DNA of 64,000 bases from Butyrivibrio sp. NC2002 (GTDB taxonomy: Bacteria; Bacillota; Clostridia; Lachnospirales; Lachnospiraceae). The position numbers and the translations under genes are program-made. Below are positions 10,406 to 19,133 of this stretch, in pieces (the stretch's first letter is position 1; each line of letters starts with the position of its first letter). Below the pieces are notes generated by a model that saw only the letters and a program-made list of their open reading frames with translations, did not search any database and was not told the origin of the DNA. Location: NCBI RefSeq assembly GCF_000702265.1, contig NZ_JNKZ01000004.1:620001-684000 (forward strand), given 5' to 3'.

Positions 10406-10930
10406 TTATGAGTCGAAGAACTCTCTTCCATCATCTGTTACCATTCTCTCAGACTTTGGATACTCAAATATTTCAGCATTCTCTGCATTTTTAGTAAGAT
10501 AATCCGCAAATCTCTTAGCATACCATTTAGCCATCGGAAGATTGTGCATAAGGTAATTTCCGCAGTTAACAGCCTGAGCTCCGGGTACTTCCTCGGCATT
10601 CTCAACTGATTTGAATGCTCTTGTAACAAGGTCGCATATTTCCTTGGGAGCACGGTTTCCCTTCATAATGAGATAGAAGCCTGTAAGACATCCCATAGGT
10701 CCCCAATAAATGATCTGATCCTTCCAATCGGGATCATTTCTAAGGTAAGTTGCAATTATATGCTCAAGAGTATGCATTGCAGCTACCTCAACTGCGGGCT
10801 CAACATTAGGCTTTGTAACCCTGATGTCATAGGTTGTAACCTTCTCTTCTCCTAGAATATCTACTCTGCTGGTAAAGATTCCGGGTACAATTTTTGTGTG
10901 GTCAACAGAAAAGCTGGGAATTAAATCCAT
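10406..10930 (-). CDS. luxS: S-ribosylhomocysteine lyase LuxS
   Basis: Cleaves S-ribosylhomocysteine to homocysteine and DPD, the AI-2 precursor. Metal ligands are His53 and His57 (HTLEH) and Cys123 (VNCGN); the catalytic Cys81 is in MGCLTGFYL. I start at the ATG at 10930 (MDLIPSFSVDHT, 174 residues) because the family begins there and AAAGGAG lies just upstream; a longer frame would read through the ribosome site. Follows the rubrerythrin gene by 17 nt in one operon. Confidence 0.95.
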   Translation of the reverse strand: MDLIPSFSVDHTKIVPGIFTSRVDILGEEKVTTYDIRVTKPNVEPAVEVAAMHTLEHIIATYLRNDPDWKDQIIYWGPMGCLTGFYLIMKGNRAPKEICDLVTRAFKSVENAEEVPGAQAVNCGNYLMHNLPMAKWYAKRFADYLTKNAENAEIFEYPKSERMVTDDGREFFDS

Positions 10931-10947
10931 TTTTTTACTCCTTTGTA

Positions 10948-11487
10948 TCAATTAAAATATCTCTTTAAGAGACCGGCAAATGCCTTGCCATGTCTTGCCT
11001 CGTCTCTTGCCATCTCATGAACTGTATCATGTATAGCATCGAGGTCAAGAGCCTTAGCGCGCTTAGCAAGATCAACTTTACCTGCTGTTGCGCCGTTTTC
11101 AGCATCTACTCTCATCTCGAGATTTTTCTTTGTTGAGTCTGTTAAGACTTCACCTAAAAGTTCTGCAAACTTAGCAGCATGCTCTGCTTCTTCCCATGCA
11201 GCCTTTGCATAGTAGTCACCTACTTCAGGATAGCCCTCTCTATATGCCTGACGGCTCATAGCAAGGTACATACCTACTTCTGAACATTCTGCAGTGAAAT
11301 TGGAACGAAGGTCCTCTAAAATATCACTGGGAACACCCTTAGCTACTCCTACTACATGCTCTGCAGCCCATACCATGTCACCTGACTGTTTGGTGAACTT
11401 TTCAGCAGGTGCCTTACATACCGGACATTCCTGCGGAGGCTGATCTCCCTCATGAACATAACCACAAACTGAACATACCCATTTCAT
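10948..11487 (-). CDS. Reverse rubrerythrin (rubredoxin domain N-terminal)
   Basis: Non-haem iron peroxidase protecting anaerobes from H2O2 and oxygen. The rubredoxin domain comes first ([10 protein letters not shown] and CPVC, residues 5-23), then a four-helix ferritin-like domain with di-iron ligands ([28 protein letters not shown]). This order is the reverse of classical rubrerythrin. 179 residues, with an AAAGGAG ribosome site. Co-transcribed with luxS. The order and anaerobe context are clear; the electron donor is not evident. Confidence 0.92.
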   Translation of the reverse strand: MKWVCSVCGYVHEGDQPPQECPVCKAPAEKFTKQSGDMVWAAEHVVGVAKGVPSDILEDLRSNFTAECSEVGMYLAMSRQAYREGYPEVGDYYAKAAWEEAEHAAKFAELLGEVLTDSTKKNLEMRVDAENGATAGKVDLAKRAKALDLDAIHDTVHEMARDEARHGKAFAGLLKRYFN

Positions 11488-11563
11488 AGATAAAATCTCC
11501 TTTCTTTTGAGGATTTTTACCCTCCATGTATATAAAAAATGTTAGAAAATTATTGCTTTTTTA

Positions 11564-11572
11564 AGTATAACA
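11564..11572 (-). promoter_or_regulatory. Extended -10 promoter for rubrerythrin-luxS
   Basis: Minus strand TGTTATACT (TGn + TATACT), about 75 nt upstream of the rubrerythrin start, in an AT-rich gap shared with the divergent RpiR gene. No convincing -35. Confidence 0.4.
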
Positions 11573-11716
11573 AATAAATTGTACACATTTTAACATTAAT
11601 AAAAATTTAATATTTCTGTTCCTTTTGTTATTGTAATTTAATAATGTTATATGTGATTTTGCGATATACTAATGATAGTTAATTATGTTTGCATTTATTT
11701 TACGAAAGAGGTTGTT

Positions 11717-12574
11717 ATGTCAATTCTCGAAGAAAGAATAAAAAGCGTATATACAAATTTAACCAGAGAAGAGCGTAAAGCTGCTGATTATTGTCTTAAA
11801 AACGATGCCAGTATTTTTAATAAAACCGTTGCAGAACTTGCTGAGGATTCAGGTACCACTCAGGCAACCTGGAGCAGGTTTTCCAAATCCCTAGGATATA
11901 CCGGACTTAAGGGCTTAAAGCATGAACTCTTTACAAGTGCTAATAATGCCGAAAAACCCGGACCTCATATCGAATTTAAGGATATCGATCAATATACATC
12001 TATGCAGGCCATTGCAGATAATATCTGCGCTACCAGTACTCAGGCCATTCAGACAACCTACAGACTCTTTGATGCCAAGTCATTTGAGAATGCTGTAGAT
12101 GCCATCATTTCAGCCAGAATGATCAGGATATTCGGAGTTGGTAGCAGCGGACTTGCAGCTTATGATCTGTATACCAAGTTCCAGAGATTATCATATAACG
12201 TAACTTTTAACGAGGATCATCATAATTCTCTTATGAATGCGGCTCAGCTAAAAGAGGGCGATGTTGCTATTTTCCTGTGTGACTCCGGAAGAACCGAAGA
12301 GATCATGCAGCTTCTAAAGACTGCTAAAGAAAAAGGTGCTGAAACCATCGCTATCACAAAGCTTGGAAACAGTCCGCTTGCGCAGGGTTGTGATCATGTT
12401 CTTTTTACCACATCTCCTGAAATCGATAAAAAGAGCGGTGTTACAAGTTCAAGATTTTCACAGCTTTTCCTTGTTGATACCATCTATACGGCTGTTGCAA
12501 ACAAGGATTTTGAAAATATCAGAACTCTCCTGCAGGATTCCTATGATCTGTTCCACGAGCTTGTAAATTATTAA
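11717..12574 (+). CDS. RpiR/MurR-family regulator (HTH + SIS)
   Basis: 285 residues: an N-terminal RpiR-type helix-turn-helix (about 1-75; VAELAEDSGTTQATWSRFSKSLG) and a sugar-phosphate-binding SIS domain (about 120-270; IFGVGSSGLAAYDL, FLCDSGRTEEIMQLL). I place the start at 11717, just after AAAGAGG, rather than at 11672. Such regulators respond to phosphosugars, but no sugar-catabolic gene adjoins, so the target is unknown. It diverges from rubrerythrin-luxS. Confidence 0.88.
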   Translation: MSILEERIKSVYTNLTREERKAADYCLKNDASIFNKTVAELAEDSGTTQATWSRFSKSLGYTGLKGLKHELFTSANNAEKPGPHIEFKDIDQYTSMQAIADNICATSTQAIQTTYRLFDAKSFENAVDAIISARMIRIFGVGSSGLAAYDLYTKFQRLSYNVTFNEDHHNSLMNAAQLKEGDVAIFLCDSGRTEEIMQLLKTAKEKGAETIAITKLGNSPLAQGCDHVLFTTSPEIDKKSGVTSSRFSQLFLVDTIYTAVANKDFENIRTLLQDSYDLFHELVNY

Positions 12575-12603
12575 GACAGGTATGGTAGATTACATATATC
12601 TGC

Positions 12604-12652
12604 AAAACTCTCTCAGGGTGTATGGCATAGTCCTTGAGAGAGTTTTCATTTT
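12604..12652. terminator. Bidirectional terminator
   Basis: AAAACTCTCTCA ... TGAGAGAGTTTT between the convergent RpiR and SGNH-like genes. Flanking A and T runs allow both directions. Confidence 0.85.
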
Positions 12653-13760
12653 ACTCCTCTCCCGGTGGTTGCTCGTATGTTAAGAGGTCTTGCTCTTCAT
12701 AGGGCTTTATGAGCTCATTTACTATTTTCTCTGTAAAATCCTTCATTTTATCAAGCTCTTCTTCATAGTTTTCAGTTGTAAGTCTGTATTCTCCTCTTAC
12801 CATCTGATCTAGCATAAGCTTATTTATTTCAGGTGAAAAATGTATCGAATCAAGGTAGTTTTCGAGGTTTGTTATAACCATAGGCTCATTCTGAAAACAG
12901 AATACTTCCGCGTTATCATAGGATAATAGTGCCTTTACCATCTGTTTTTCATTGTAAATATAGGCATCTCTCTCACCTGTTCTGTATATTCCATCCCACC
13001 AAAGCATAGAATATGCCGGGAAAAAGAAATGAAACTGCGTATCCGGATGATTCTCAACCTGCCTTGTAAGAAGATCGATATTTGCAAGAAGCTCTTCTTC
13101 GTAAGCCTTCTCATCCATCATTTCACTTACTTCCAATGTTCTGTTGTAGAGCCCAAGCGCATTTGCCTGATTAAAGGTTTTCCATTTTGCCCAGTTGTAG
13201 GATAGTGATTCATCATAATCCGTAAATAGGGAATTCACTATAAGATATGGTATCTTCTCAAAAATTACTCCCTTGTTGAATAAATACATTACATCGTTAA
13301 AGGGATTATGATCGTAGAGGTACATCGGGCATCCCGTTGATTTGTACGTTGTTTCACTACTTGCGCTAAGAGATGACGGATCAATGTTGTAAAATACATG
13401 ATCTATCTTATTTCCCGAGCTGAAGGCTTCGTCCAGAAGGTAGCACAGATCTGCTGTTGCTCCGTATGACCTTACTGCCTTTATAGTATTGCAGTTATAA
13501 GCTTCGTTATACCAGTCGTTGTCGTTATTTTCCACCACAGAGGATCCTACAAGGACCGCGTCATAATCAAAATGCCTGAGCGTCCCAACGCACTGATATT
13601 CCTTGTCGTTTAAGACCGCTTTTAAAAATGGCAATGGCTTATGATAGTGATAAAAAGGATCAAATATGATCACCAGACCTGCTATAAGTAAAAGAAGTAC
13701 AGCTACTGATATCAGAAATTTTTTTATGAAGGTTATGTCCTTTGTTTTTGTATTTTCCAT
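12651..13760 (-). CDS. DltD/AlgX-like SGNH-type membrane-anchored protein
   Basis: 369 residues: an N-terminal TM anchor (about 13-33), then an extracytoplasmic domain with GSSVVENND (candidate nucleophile Ser near 73) and YLDSIHFSPEIN (Asp and His spaced as in SGNH hydrolases). It directly follows an MBOAT acyltransferase gene (17-nt gap). In known pairs (AlgI/AlgJ-X, DltB/DltD, PatA/PatB) the MBOAT moves an acyl group across the membrane and the SGNH protein transfers it to an extracellular polymer. The acceptor here is unknown. The tail (about 330-369) is acidic and Glu/Pro-rich. Confidence 0.65.
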   Translation of the reverse strand: MENTKTKDITFIKKFLISVAVLLLLIAGLVIIFDPFYHYHKPLPFLKAVLNDKEYQCVGTLRHFDYDAVLVGSSVVENNDNDWYNEAYNCNTIKAVRSYGATADLCYLLDEAFSSGNKIDHVFYNIDPSSLSASSETTYKSTGCPMYLYDHNPFNDVMYLFNKGVIFEKIPYLIVNSLFTDYDESLSYNWAKWKTFNQANALGLYNRTLEVSEMMDEKAYEEELLANIDLLTRQVENHPDTQFHFFFPAYSMLWWDGIYRTGERDAYIYNEKQMVKALLSYDNAEVFCFQNEPMVITNLENYLDSIHFSPEINKLMLDQMVRGEYRLTTENYEEELDKMKDFTEKIVNELIKPYEEQDLLTYEQPPGEE

Positions 13761-13777
13761 GTTTTCTAAACTCGCAC

Positions 13778-15316
13778 CTAAAAGTTAAAATAAATAAATG
13801 TACTTACCTGTGATAAAGATATGAATGACCATACAAACAGGATTACCAAAAGGAATGTATATCCTTTTCCTATTTTTTCTCCAAAAACAAGTTCTCTTGC
13901 ATTATCCCTTGTCATTACAAATGCGGATACTATCATAAGGATTGCAAAGCTTGCAATATATACAGGTGTTTCAAGGCTTTTGTTTACGAGGTTTACTGCC
14001 TGACGGATGAGATAGTTTTCCGATATGCTAAGGACACTTGCTGTCTTATACAAAAATCCCGGCCAGGTAAAGAAACAGAGTTGTTTAAAATATTGGATTG
14101 CATAAGTCATGTTCTTTGATCTGAAAAATACAAGGGATATCAAAAACATGATGTATGTAAGTATTTTTCCAAGAAATTCAGGTATTACTATAAGCGGCTT
14201 TTCTCTAAGCAAATAGCTCTTTTTTATGTCTGTCTTTGTTGCCATAATTCCAAGATCGTCAAATACAACCATTATTCCCATGATCAGTCCCCAGCACAGA
14301 TATGTCCAACCTGCTCCGTGCCAGAATCCGCTTAAAATAAATATGATAAGAACATTAAGCGCAGTCCTTAATTTGCCTTTTCTTGATCCGCCAAGAGGAA
14401 TATAAACGTATCTTACGAAAAATCTTGTTAGTGTCATGTGCCATCTCTGCCACAGATTTCTAACGCTAAGTGCTTTATAGGGTGAGTTAAAGTTCTGAGG
14501 AAGAGTTATTCCCAGCATGTAGCTTACGCCCTCTGCCATATCACAATAACCTGAAAAATCAAAATAGAGCTGGAATGAATAGGCTACAAGGACTAATATT
14601 CCAGTTATCGTATCCATGTAATAGGTGTATAAAAATCCGTAGTCGGCTATTTTAGCGAGGTTATCACCAAGAAGTACTTTCTTTGAAAGTCCGATAACGA
14701 ATAACTGCATTCCCTTTGCTATGTTCTCAGATTTCAGAATTCTTTTTTCTTTGTCTCTGAACTGGCTTATCATTTCACCAGGAAGTGCAATAGGTCCCTG
14801 AATTATCTTCGGAAAATATGTTATGTATAAAAGATATTCTGTAAATGTCACAGATTTTGCGGACACTTTTTCCCCGGGATCACTATAGTTATCCACAATC
14901 TCCCTATATGTATCCACTAAGAATGCTATATGTGAAAAAATATAAAAACTTATTCCCACAGGCAAAACTATAGCAAGGCTATCTATCTTTCTCCCCGTTA
15001 CAATCGATATATTTTCAAGGAAAAAGTTAGTGTACTTAAAATAACCCAGTAATCCAATATTTGTAATTATTCCAAATACAAGTAATATCTTTTTATCTCT
15101 GCTCGTAATTATAAGTCTGCTTATTTCGTAGGTAATAAAGGCTGATAGAAGAAGAATTATCACAAATTTAAATGAAAAAAGGCCATACAAAATTATGGAA
15201 GATGCAATTAGCATATAATCTGCAATCTTCCATTTTTTCATGGCCGATAAGGTATACCACAAGATAACTACAAGTGGCAAAAATATTAATATAAATGAAA
15301 ATGAATTAAATGACAT
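13778..15316 (-). CDS. MBOAT-family O-acyltransferase (AlgI/DltB type)
   Basis: 512 residues with about 10-12 hydrophobic segments. Family marks: LGYFKYTNFF, YFPKIIQGPI, FDFSGYCDMA, NLWQRWHMTLTRFF (His293) and the catalytic GFWHGAGWTYL (His333). Transfers acyl (often acetyl) groups through the membrane to cell-surface or exopolysaccharide acceptors, with the SGNH-like partner encoded next. Lies 4 nt downstream of the exonuclease III gene in the same minus-strand run. Substrate not predictable. Confidence 0.9.
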   Translation of the reverse strand: MSFNSFSFILIFLPLVVILWYTLSAMKKWKIADYMLIASSIILYGLFSFKFVIILLLSAFITYEISRLIITSRDKKILLVFGIITNIGLLGYFKYTNFFLENISIVTGRKIDSLAIVLPVGISFYIFSHIAFLVDTYREIVDNYSDPGEKVSAKSVTFTEYLLYITYFPKIIQGPIALPGEMISQFRDKEKRILKSENIAKGMQLFVIGLSKKVLLGDNLAKIADYGFLYTYYMDTITGILVLVAYSFQLYFDFSGYCDMAEGVSYMLGITLPQNFNSPYKALSVRNLWQRWHMTLTRFFVRYVYIPLGGSRKGKLRTALNVLIIFILSGFWHGAGWTYLCWGLIMGIMVVFDDLGIMATKTDIKKSYLLREKPLIVIPEFLGKILTYIMFLISLVFFRSKNMTYAIQYFKQLCFFTWPGFLYKTASVLSISENYLIRQAVNLVNKSLETPVYIASFAILMIVSAFVMTRDNARELVFGEKIGKGYTFLLVILFVWSFISLSQVSTFIYFNF

Positions 15317-15320
15317 ATCC

Positions 15321-16082
15321 TTATTCCAGAATGAGACCTACCGGGCAATGATCCGATCCCATCTGATCCTTGTAAATAATTGCATCTTTGAGCCTGTTTT
15401 CAAGAGCCTTGGATGTTATAAAATAGTCTATACGCCATCCTGCGTTTTTCTCACGTGCTTTGAATCTGTATGACCACCATGAATATGCGCCTTCAAGATC
15501 AGGATAAAAGTGTCTGAAGGAATCAATCAAATCAGCTCCTATCACATTATCGAATTTAGACCTCTCTTCGTCTGTAAAACCTGCATGGCCTTTATTTGTC
15601 TTAGGATTCTTAAGATCTATTTCCTTATGCGCAACGTTAAGGTCACCACAGTAAATTACCGGCTTTTTCTTTTCAAGAGTTTTAACATATTTTAGGAAAT
15701 CATCCTCCCATACACATCTGTATTCAAGTCTTGAGAGGTCTTCCTTTGCATTCGGAACATATACGGTTATCAGATAATAATCCTGATACTCAGCTGTTAT
15801 TACTCTTCCCTCATGGTCATGCTCTTCTATTCCAAGACCATATGTAACCTGTATAGGTTCTTCCTTTGTAAAAAGAGCTGTACCTGAATATCCTTTTTTC
15901 TCTGCATAATTCCAGTACTGATGGTATCCGGGCAGATCAAGTTCAATCTGTCCTTCCTGAAGTTTTGTCTCCTGAAGTCCTATTACATCAGGTTTTTCTT
16001 CTTCCATAAATTTTTGGAATTCGCCCTTTGATACACATGCGCGAAGACCGTTTACGTTCCATGATACAAGTTTTTTTGACAT
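15321..16082 (-). CDS. xth: Exodeoxyribonuclease III
   Basis: AP endonuclease and 3'-5' exonuclease of base-excision repair. Seen: [17 protein letters not shown] (metal Glu), [14 protein letters not shown] (Asp/Asn), [19 protein letters not shown] and the terminal SDHCPVGL (catalytic His). 253 residues is standard for the ExoA/Xth group. It sits between the CLC and MBOAT genes with short gaps, so it is probably co-transcribed with them although functionally unrelated. Confidence 0.95.
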   Translation of the reverse strand: MSKKLVSWNVNGLRACVSKGEFQKFMEEEKPDVIGLQETKLQEGQIELDLPGYHQYWNYAEKKGYSGTALFTKEEPIQVTYGLGIEEHDHEGRVITAEYQDYYLITVYVPNAKEDLSRLEYRCVWEDDFLKYVKTLEKKKPVIYCGDLNVAHKEIDLKNPKTNKGHAGFTDEERSKFDNVIGADLIDSFRHFYPDLEGAYSWWSYRFKAREKNAGWRIDYFITSKALENRLKDAIIYKDQMGSDHCPVGLILE

Positions 16083-16102
16083 AATTTTCTCCTTGAAGGA
16101 AA

Positions 16103-17389
16103 TTATTTGGTGGTTGTATTTATGTATTTATTTCTGAATTTGGAATACATGATCTTCTGAGAATCATATACTCCGTAATAGCCTGAAAACGTGTAACTAA
16201 GTGCTATTGCCAAAAGATAATAGGGCATTCCGTTGTAGCCAAACATTTCAAAACACAAAAGAAGTGATGAAATTGGACAGTTAGTAATTCCGCAGAACAA
16301 AGCTCCCATACCTATTGCAGAACAAAGAGCTGAATTAAATCCAAATATCTGTGAGTATAAACATCCAAAGGTAGCTCCTATATAAAGAGCAGGGATAATT
16401 TCTCCTCCCTTAAAGCCTGCTCCCATAGTTACTGCTGTAAATACCATCTTGAAGAAAAAGGCTTCATAAGGCGCTTTTCCTTCTGTTGCCAGCTCTATAA
16501 CGTCCATTCCTGCGCCGTTATAGTAATTATTTCCAACAAGAAGTGTCAGAAGAACTACAAGGCAGCCACCCACAAATATTCTTATATAAGGATTCTTAAA
16601 TGCTTTCTTATACAGTTCTCCGCTTTTTTTCATAACTATGCAGAACATGATACTGATTAGTGCACAGAGAACAGCAAGAATAGCTCCTTTTATAGCATTA
16701 TCGATTGTAAAATTAGGTACAATTGTCACTGCAAAAACATCGGGTACTGTTCCAAGGTATTTTGCCAGATTACTTGCTACAAGTGCTGAAACTACGCATG
16801 GAATAAGGGCTGCATAATACATAACTCCTATGCTTTCTATTTCCATCGCGAGAAAAGCAGCTGCCATCGGTGTTCCGAAAAGGGCTGCAAATGCTGCACT
16901 CATTCCGCACATAGTTATTATCTTACAATCATCTTCATCCAGCTTTATCATCTCTCCTATGTTATGACCGATACTTCCGCCTAGCTGAAGAGCTGCGCTT
17001 TCTCTTCCGGCACTTCCGCCGCAGAGATGCGTAAGTATAGTTGCTACAAAGATCAGTGGGATTTTTCTCTTAGGTAGATGATCTCCTGCTGAAATAGTAG
17101 TTATAACCAGGTTTGTTCCGGTATCTACATATTCCTTGGATAATCTGTAAAGAAATACGATAAGTAAACCTGCAAAAGGAAGAAGCCATATCATAAAGCT
17201 ATGGCTTTTTCTAAATGCAGTAGCATATTTTATTCCATGGAAAAAGGCAGCCCCAACTGCCCCTACAATCAAACCTACTATTATTCCCAGAAAAAGCCAC
17301 TTAAATGTGGAACGAAGTCTCTTTATCTGATGTTTATAATGAGGTTCCAAAGATTTGTTATCTTCCATAACAGTCCCCTCTTTTTTCAT
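16103..17389 (-). CDS. CLC-family anion transporter, possibly fluoride type
   Basis: 428 residues, about ten membrane helices. The gating-Glu segment is [15 protein letters not shown], and the third anion-binding segment [15 protein letters not shown]. In place of the chloride-type GSGIP signature there is TGTNLVI, with Asn where the anion-coordinating Ser is expected. Asn here and the FKGGE segment fit the CLC-F (fluoride/proton antiporter) branch better than chloride ClcA. No fluoride riboswitch is evident upstream. The start may be at 17389 or, with the stronger GAGGGG site, at 17368. Confidence 0.8.
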   Translation of the reverse strand: MKKEGTVMEDNKSLEPHYKHQIKRLRSTFKWLFLGIIVGLIVGAVGAAFFHGIKYATAFRKSHSFMIWLLPFAGLLIVFLYRLSKEYVDTGTNLVITTISAGDHLPKRKIPLIFVATILTHLCGGSAGRESAALQLGGSIGHNIGEMIKLDEDDCKIITMCGMSAAFAALFGTPMAAAFLAMEIESIGVMYYAALIPCVVSALVASNLAKYLGTVPDVFAVTIVPNFTIDNAIKGAILAVLCALISIMFCIVMKKSGELYKKAFKNPYIRIFVGGCLVVLLTLLVGNNYYNGAGMDVIELATEGKAPYEAFFFKMVFTAVTMGAGFKGGEIIPALYIGATFGCLYSQIFGFNSALCSAIGMGALFCGITNCPISSLLLCFEMFGYNGMPYYLLAIALSYTFSGYYGVYDSQKIMYSKFRNKYINTTTK

Positions 17390-17402
17390 ACCATTACCCC
17401 TA

Positions 17403-17594
17403 TTAATTACTCATTGACGCTATGAGCGCATCTATTTCCGATTGACTGAGCATTCTTCCGCTGTTAGCAGCGGATGCATCTGTAGGTGACTGCGAAGGCA
17501 CACTAAAACCTCCACCTCCCTGCTGTGAAGATTTACCCATAATGCTGGCAAGAAGCGCCTGTTGTTCAGGATCAAGTCCGTTTATATCACTCAT
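17403..17594 (-). CDS. 63-residue protein ending in a FliM/FliN-type CheY-binding peptide
   Basis: No fold recognised. About residues 1-22 are helix-prone (LDPEQQALLASIMG), the middle is a Gly/Ser/Gln-rich linker, and the C-terminus is MLSQSEIDALIASMSN. FliM and FliY start with LSQxEIDALL, the peptide that binds phospho-CheY. Here the same motif is at the C-terminus of a stand-alone protein. GAGG precedes the ATG at proper spacing. Flanked by a GGDEF gene (80 nt upstream) and the CLC gene (13 nt downstream). A role in chemotaxis or motor control is a hypothesis only. Confidence 0.6.
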   Translation of the reverse strand: MSDINGLDPEQQALLASIMGKSSQQGGGGFSVPSQSPTDASAANSGRMLSQSEIDALIASMSN

Positions 17595-17674
17595 ATTTTA
17601 ATCCTCATTTTGCAAAAATAAATGTATATATGAACTGTATCATATTTTTGTATCTAATAAAAATTAAATTATTA

Positions 17675-19120
17675 TTAGCCAAGTGATTCTAATCTTTTCA
17701 TGTTCTTTAAATTATCATCGGTTTCTCTTAGCATTTCCCTTAGAGACAGGCTCTTTTCATAGTCAAATTCACATATAGAATAGATAAGGTGGTTAAGATA
17801 TTTTGTGTTATCCATAAGGAGCTTATTATTCTGCCTTGCCATCTCTATCCTCAGAGCTTCAGCTTTATCTTCTTCATCTGTTACCTGGATAACAGCGAAT
17901 TCATCACCACGTATTCTTCCGCAAACACTGTGCTTTCCAAATACTTCCTCAAGTATCTCCGCTACTCTGCATACCGCATGATCACCTTCATCATGACCAT
18001 GTATCGCATTGATATTCTTTAAAGAGTCCATGTCAATATATGCAACTACTGCATATTTGCCCTCTTTGAATTCTTCCTTGAGCATATCATAAGCTTCTGC
18101 AAAGAATCCTCTTCTGTTAGGCAAACCTGTCAGGTAATCCTTATCTCCGATATGATCAAGGACAGAGCCATCTCTTGCAAGCTGTTCCTGGCAATCAGCC
18201 AGTTCTTCTTCAAGGTATGCTGTATTTTTCAATAAATAATCGATACGTCCACCTGCAATCAGTGTATCTAAGAGAATATCATCGAAAACTCCGCACATAA
18301 AGTCTTTAGAATAATCAGTTATCATAAATCCTTTTTGTTCATTACCGATGAATATATTTCTTATTACCTGGCTATTGTTGTTATCAATTATGTCGAATAT
18401 GTCCTTAGTATTTATTGAATCATTATCAAGGACATCAACAGATTTTCCATCTTTTACCGAAAAAATCCTCTTTGACTTTTTCGGAATCTTCCATCCCTTT
18501 TTAAGAGACCTGTTTACAGGTTCTTCCAATATTGCAAGTTCAATATTTTCAATTCCCGCTTCTGCCACCTTCTCAGAGACAATACTGTATTTTTCCTGAA
18601 TGTCACCGAAGGTTATTATCTCAGATATTTTCTGCAATTTTAAAATGCTTTCTGTAATATCTTTGAGAGTTATATCCTTTAGCTTTGACTTTTCTATGTC
18701 TGATTTTTTACCTGAGATTTTCTCATATAGCTGCTTTATAGCATAAAATCCCAATTCTTCGTCTGTAAGATCATCTTCTGATTCCACAGATTCAAATCCG
18801 TTAAGGGTTGTAAGAGTAAGAACATTTTTATTATCAAGAGATTTTATAAAATCCTCTTTTTTCAGAATCTGAGCATCTCTTCCAATCCTATCAATATCGA
18901 CTATAAATCCATCGAATTTTGCCTGCATTGCATAATCAAATACAGCCTGATACTGATATGCATAAGGATTACTTTCATCGATATTCCTATCGGTGATCAT
19001 GTATTTTCCCGGAAAAATGATCAGTTTAATGCCCAACTTACACGCAGCTTCATCTGCACCTCTGCAGATGTAAGCTACATGTTCATCCTTAAATTCTGAA
19101 ATAAATAGTCCCACTCTCAT
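17675..19120 (-). CDS. Diguanylate cyclase with periplasmic-binding-protein-like sensor
   Basis: 481 residues. The N-terminus (about 1-280) starts MRVGLFISEFKDEHV and has the alternating strand/helix pattern of LacI-type sugar-binding domains, but without a signal peptide or TM, so it is cytosolic. A short coiled segment (about 295-320) leads to a GGDEF domain (about 325-475): DYLTGLPNRRGF, IDMDSLKNINAIHGHDEGD and the active-site loop RGDEF (404-408). RGDEF replaces GGDEF; cyclases with RGDEF-type loops can be active. It should make c-di-GMP in response to a cytosolic ligand. Ends 13 nt downstream of gyrA. Confidence 0.8.
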   Translation of the reverse strand: MRVGLFISEFKDEHVAYICRGADEAACKLGIKLIIFPGKYMITDRNIDESNPYAYQYQAVFDYAMQAKFDGFIVDIDRIGRDAQILKKEDFIKSLDNKNVLTLTTLNGFESVESEDDLTDEELGFYAIKQLYEKISGKKSDIEKSKLKDITLKDITESILKLQKISEIITFGDIQEKYSIVSEKVAEAGIENIELAILEEPVNRSLKKGWKIPKKSKRIFSVKDGKSVDVLDNDSINTKDIFDIIDNNNSQVIRNIFIGNEQKGFMITDYSKDFMCGVFDDILLDTLIAGGRIDYLLKNTAYLEEELADCQEQLARDGSVLDHIGDKDYLTGLPNRRGFFAEAYDMLKEEFKEGKYAVVAYIDMDSLKNINAIHGHDEGDHAVCRVAEILEEVFGKHSVCGRIRGDEFAVIQVTDEEDKAEALRIEMARQNNKLLMDNTKYLNHLIYSICEFDYEKSLSLREMLRETDDNLKNMKRLESLG

Positions 19121-19133
19121 AGAAAATCACCTA

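Noticed and set aside
16103-17674. Fluoride riboswitch upstream of the CLC gene or its operon
   Set aside because: The 13-nt and 80-nt upstream gaps are too short or too AT-rich and lack the conserved riboswitch core.
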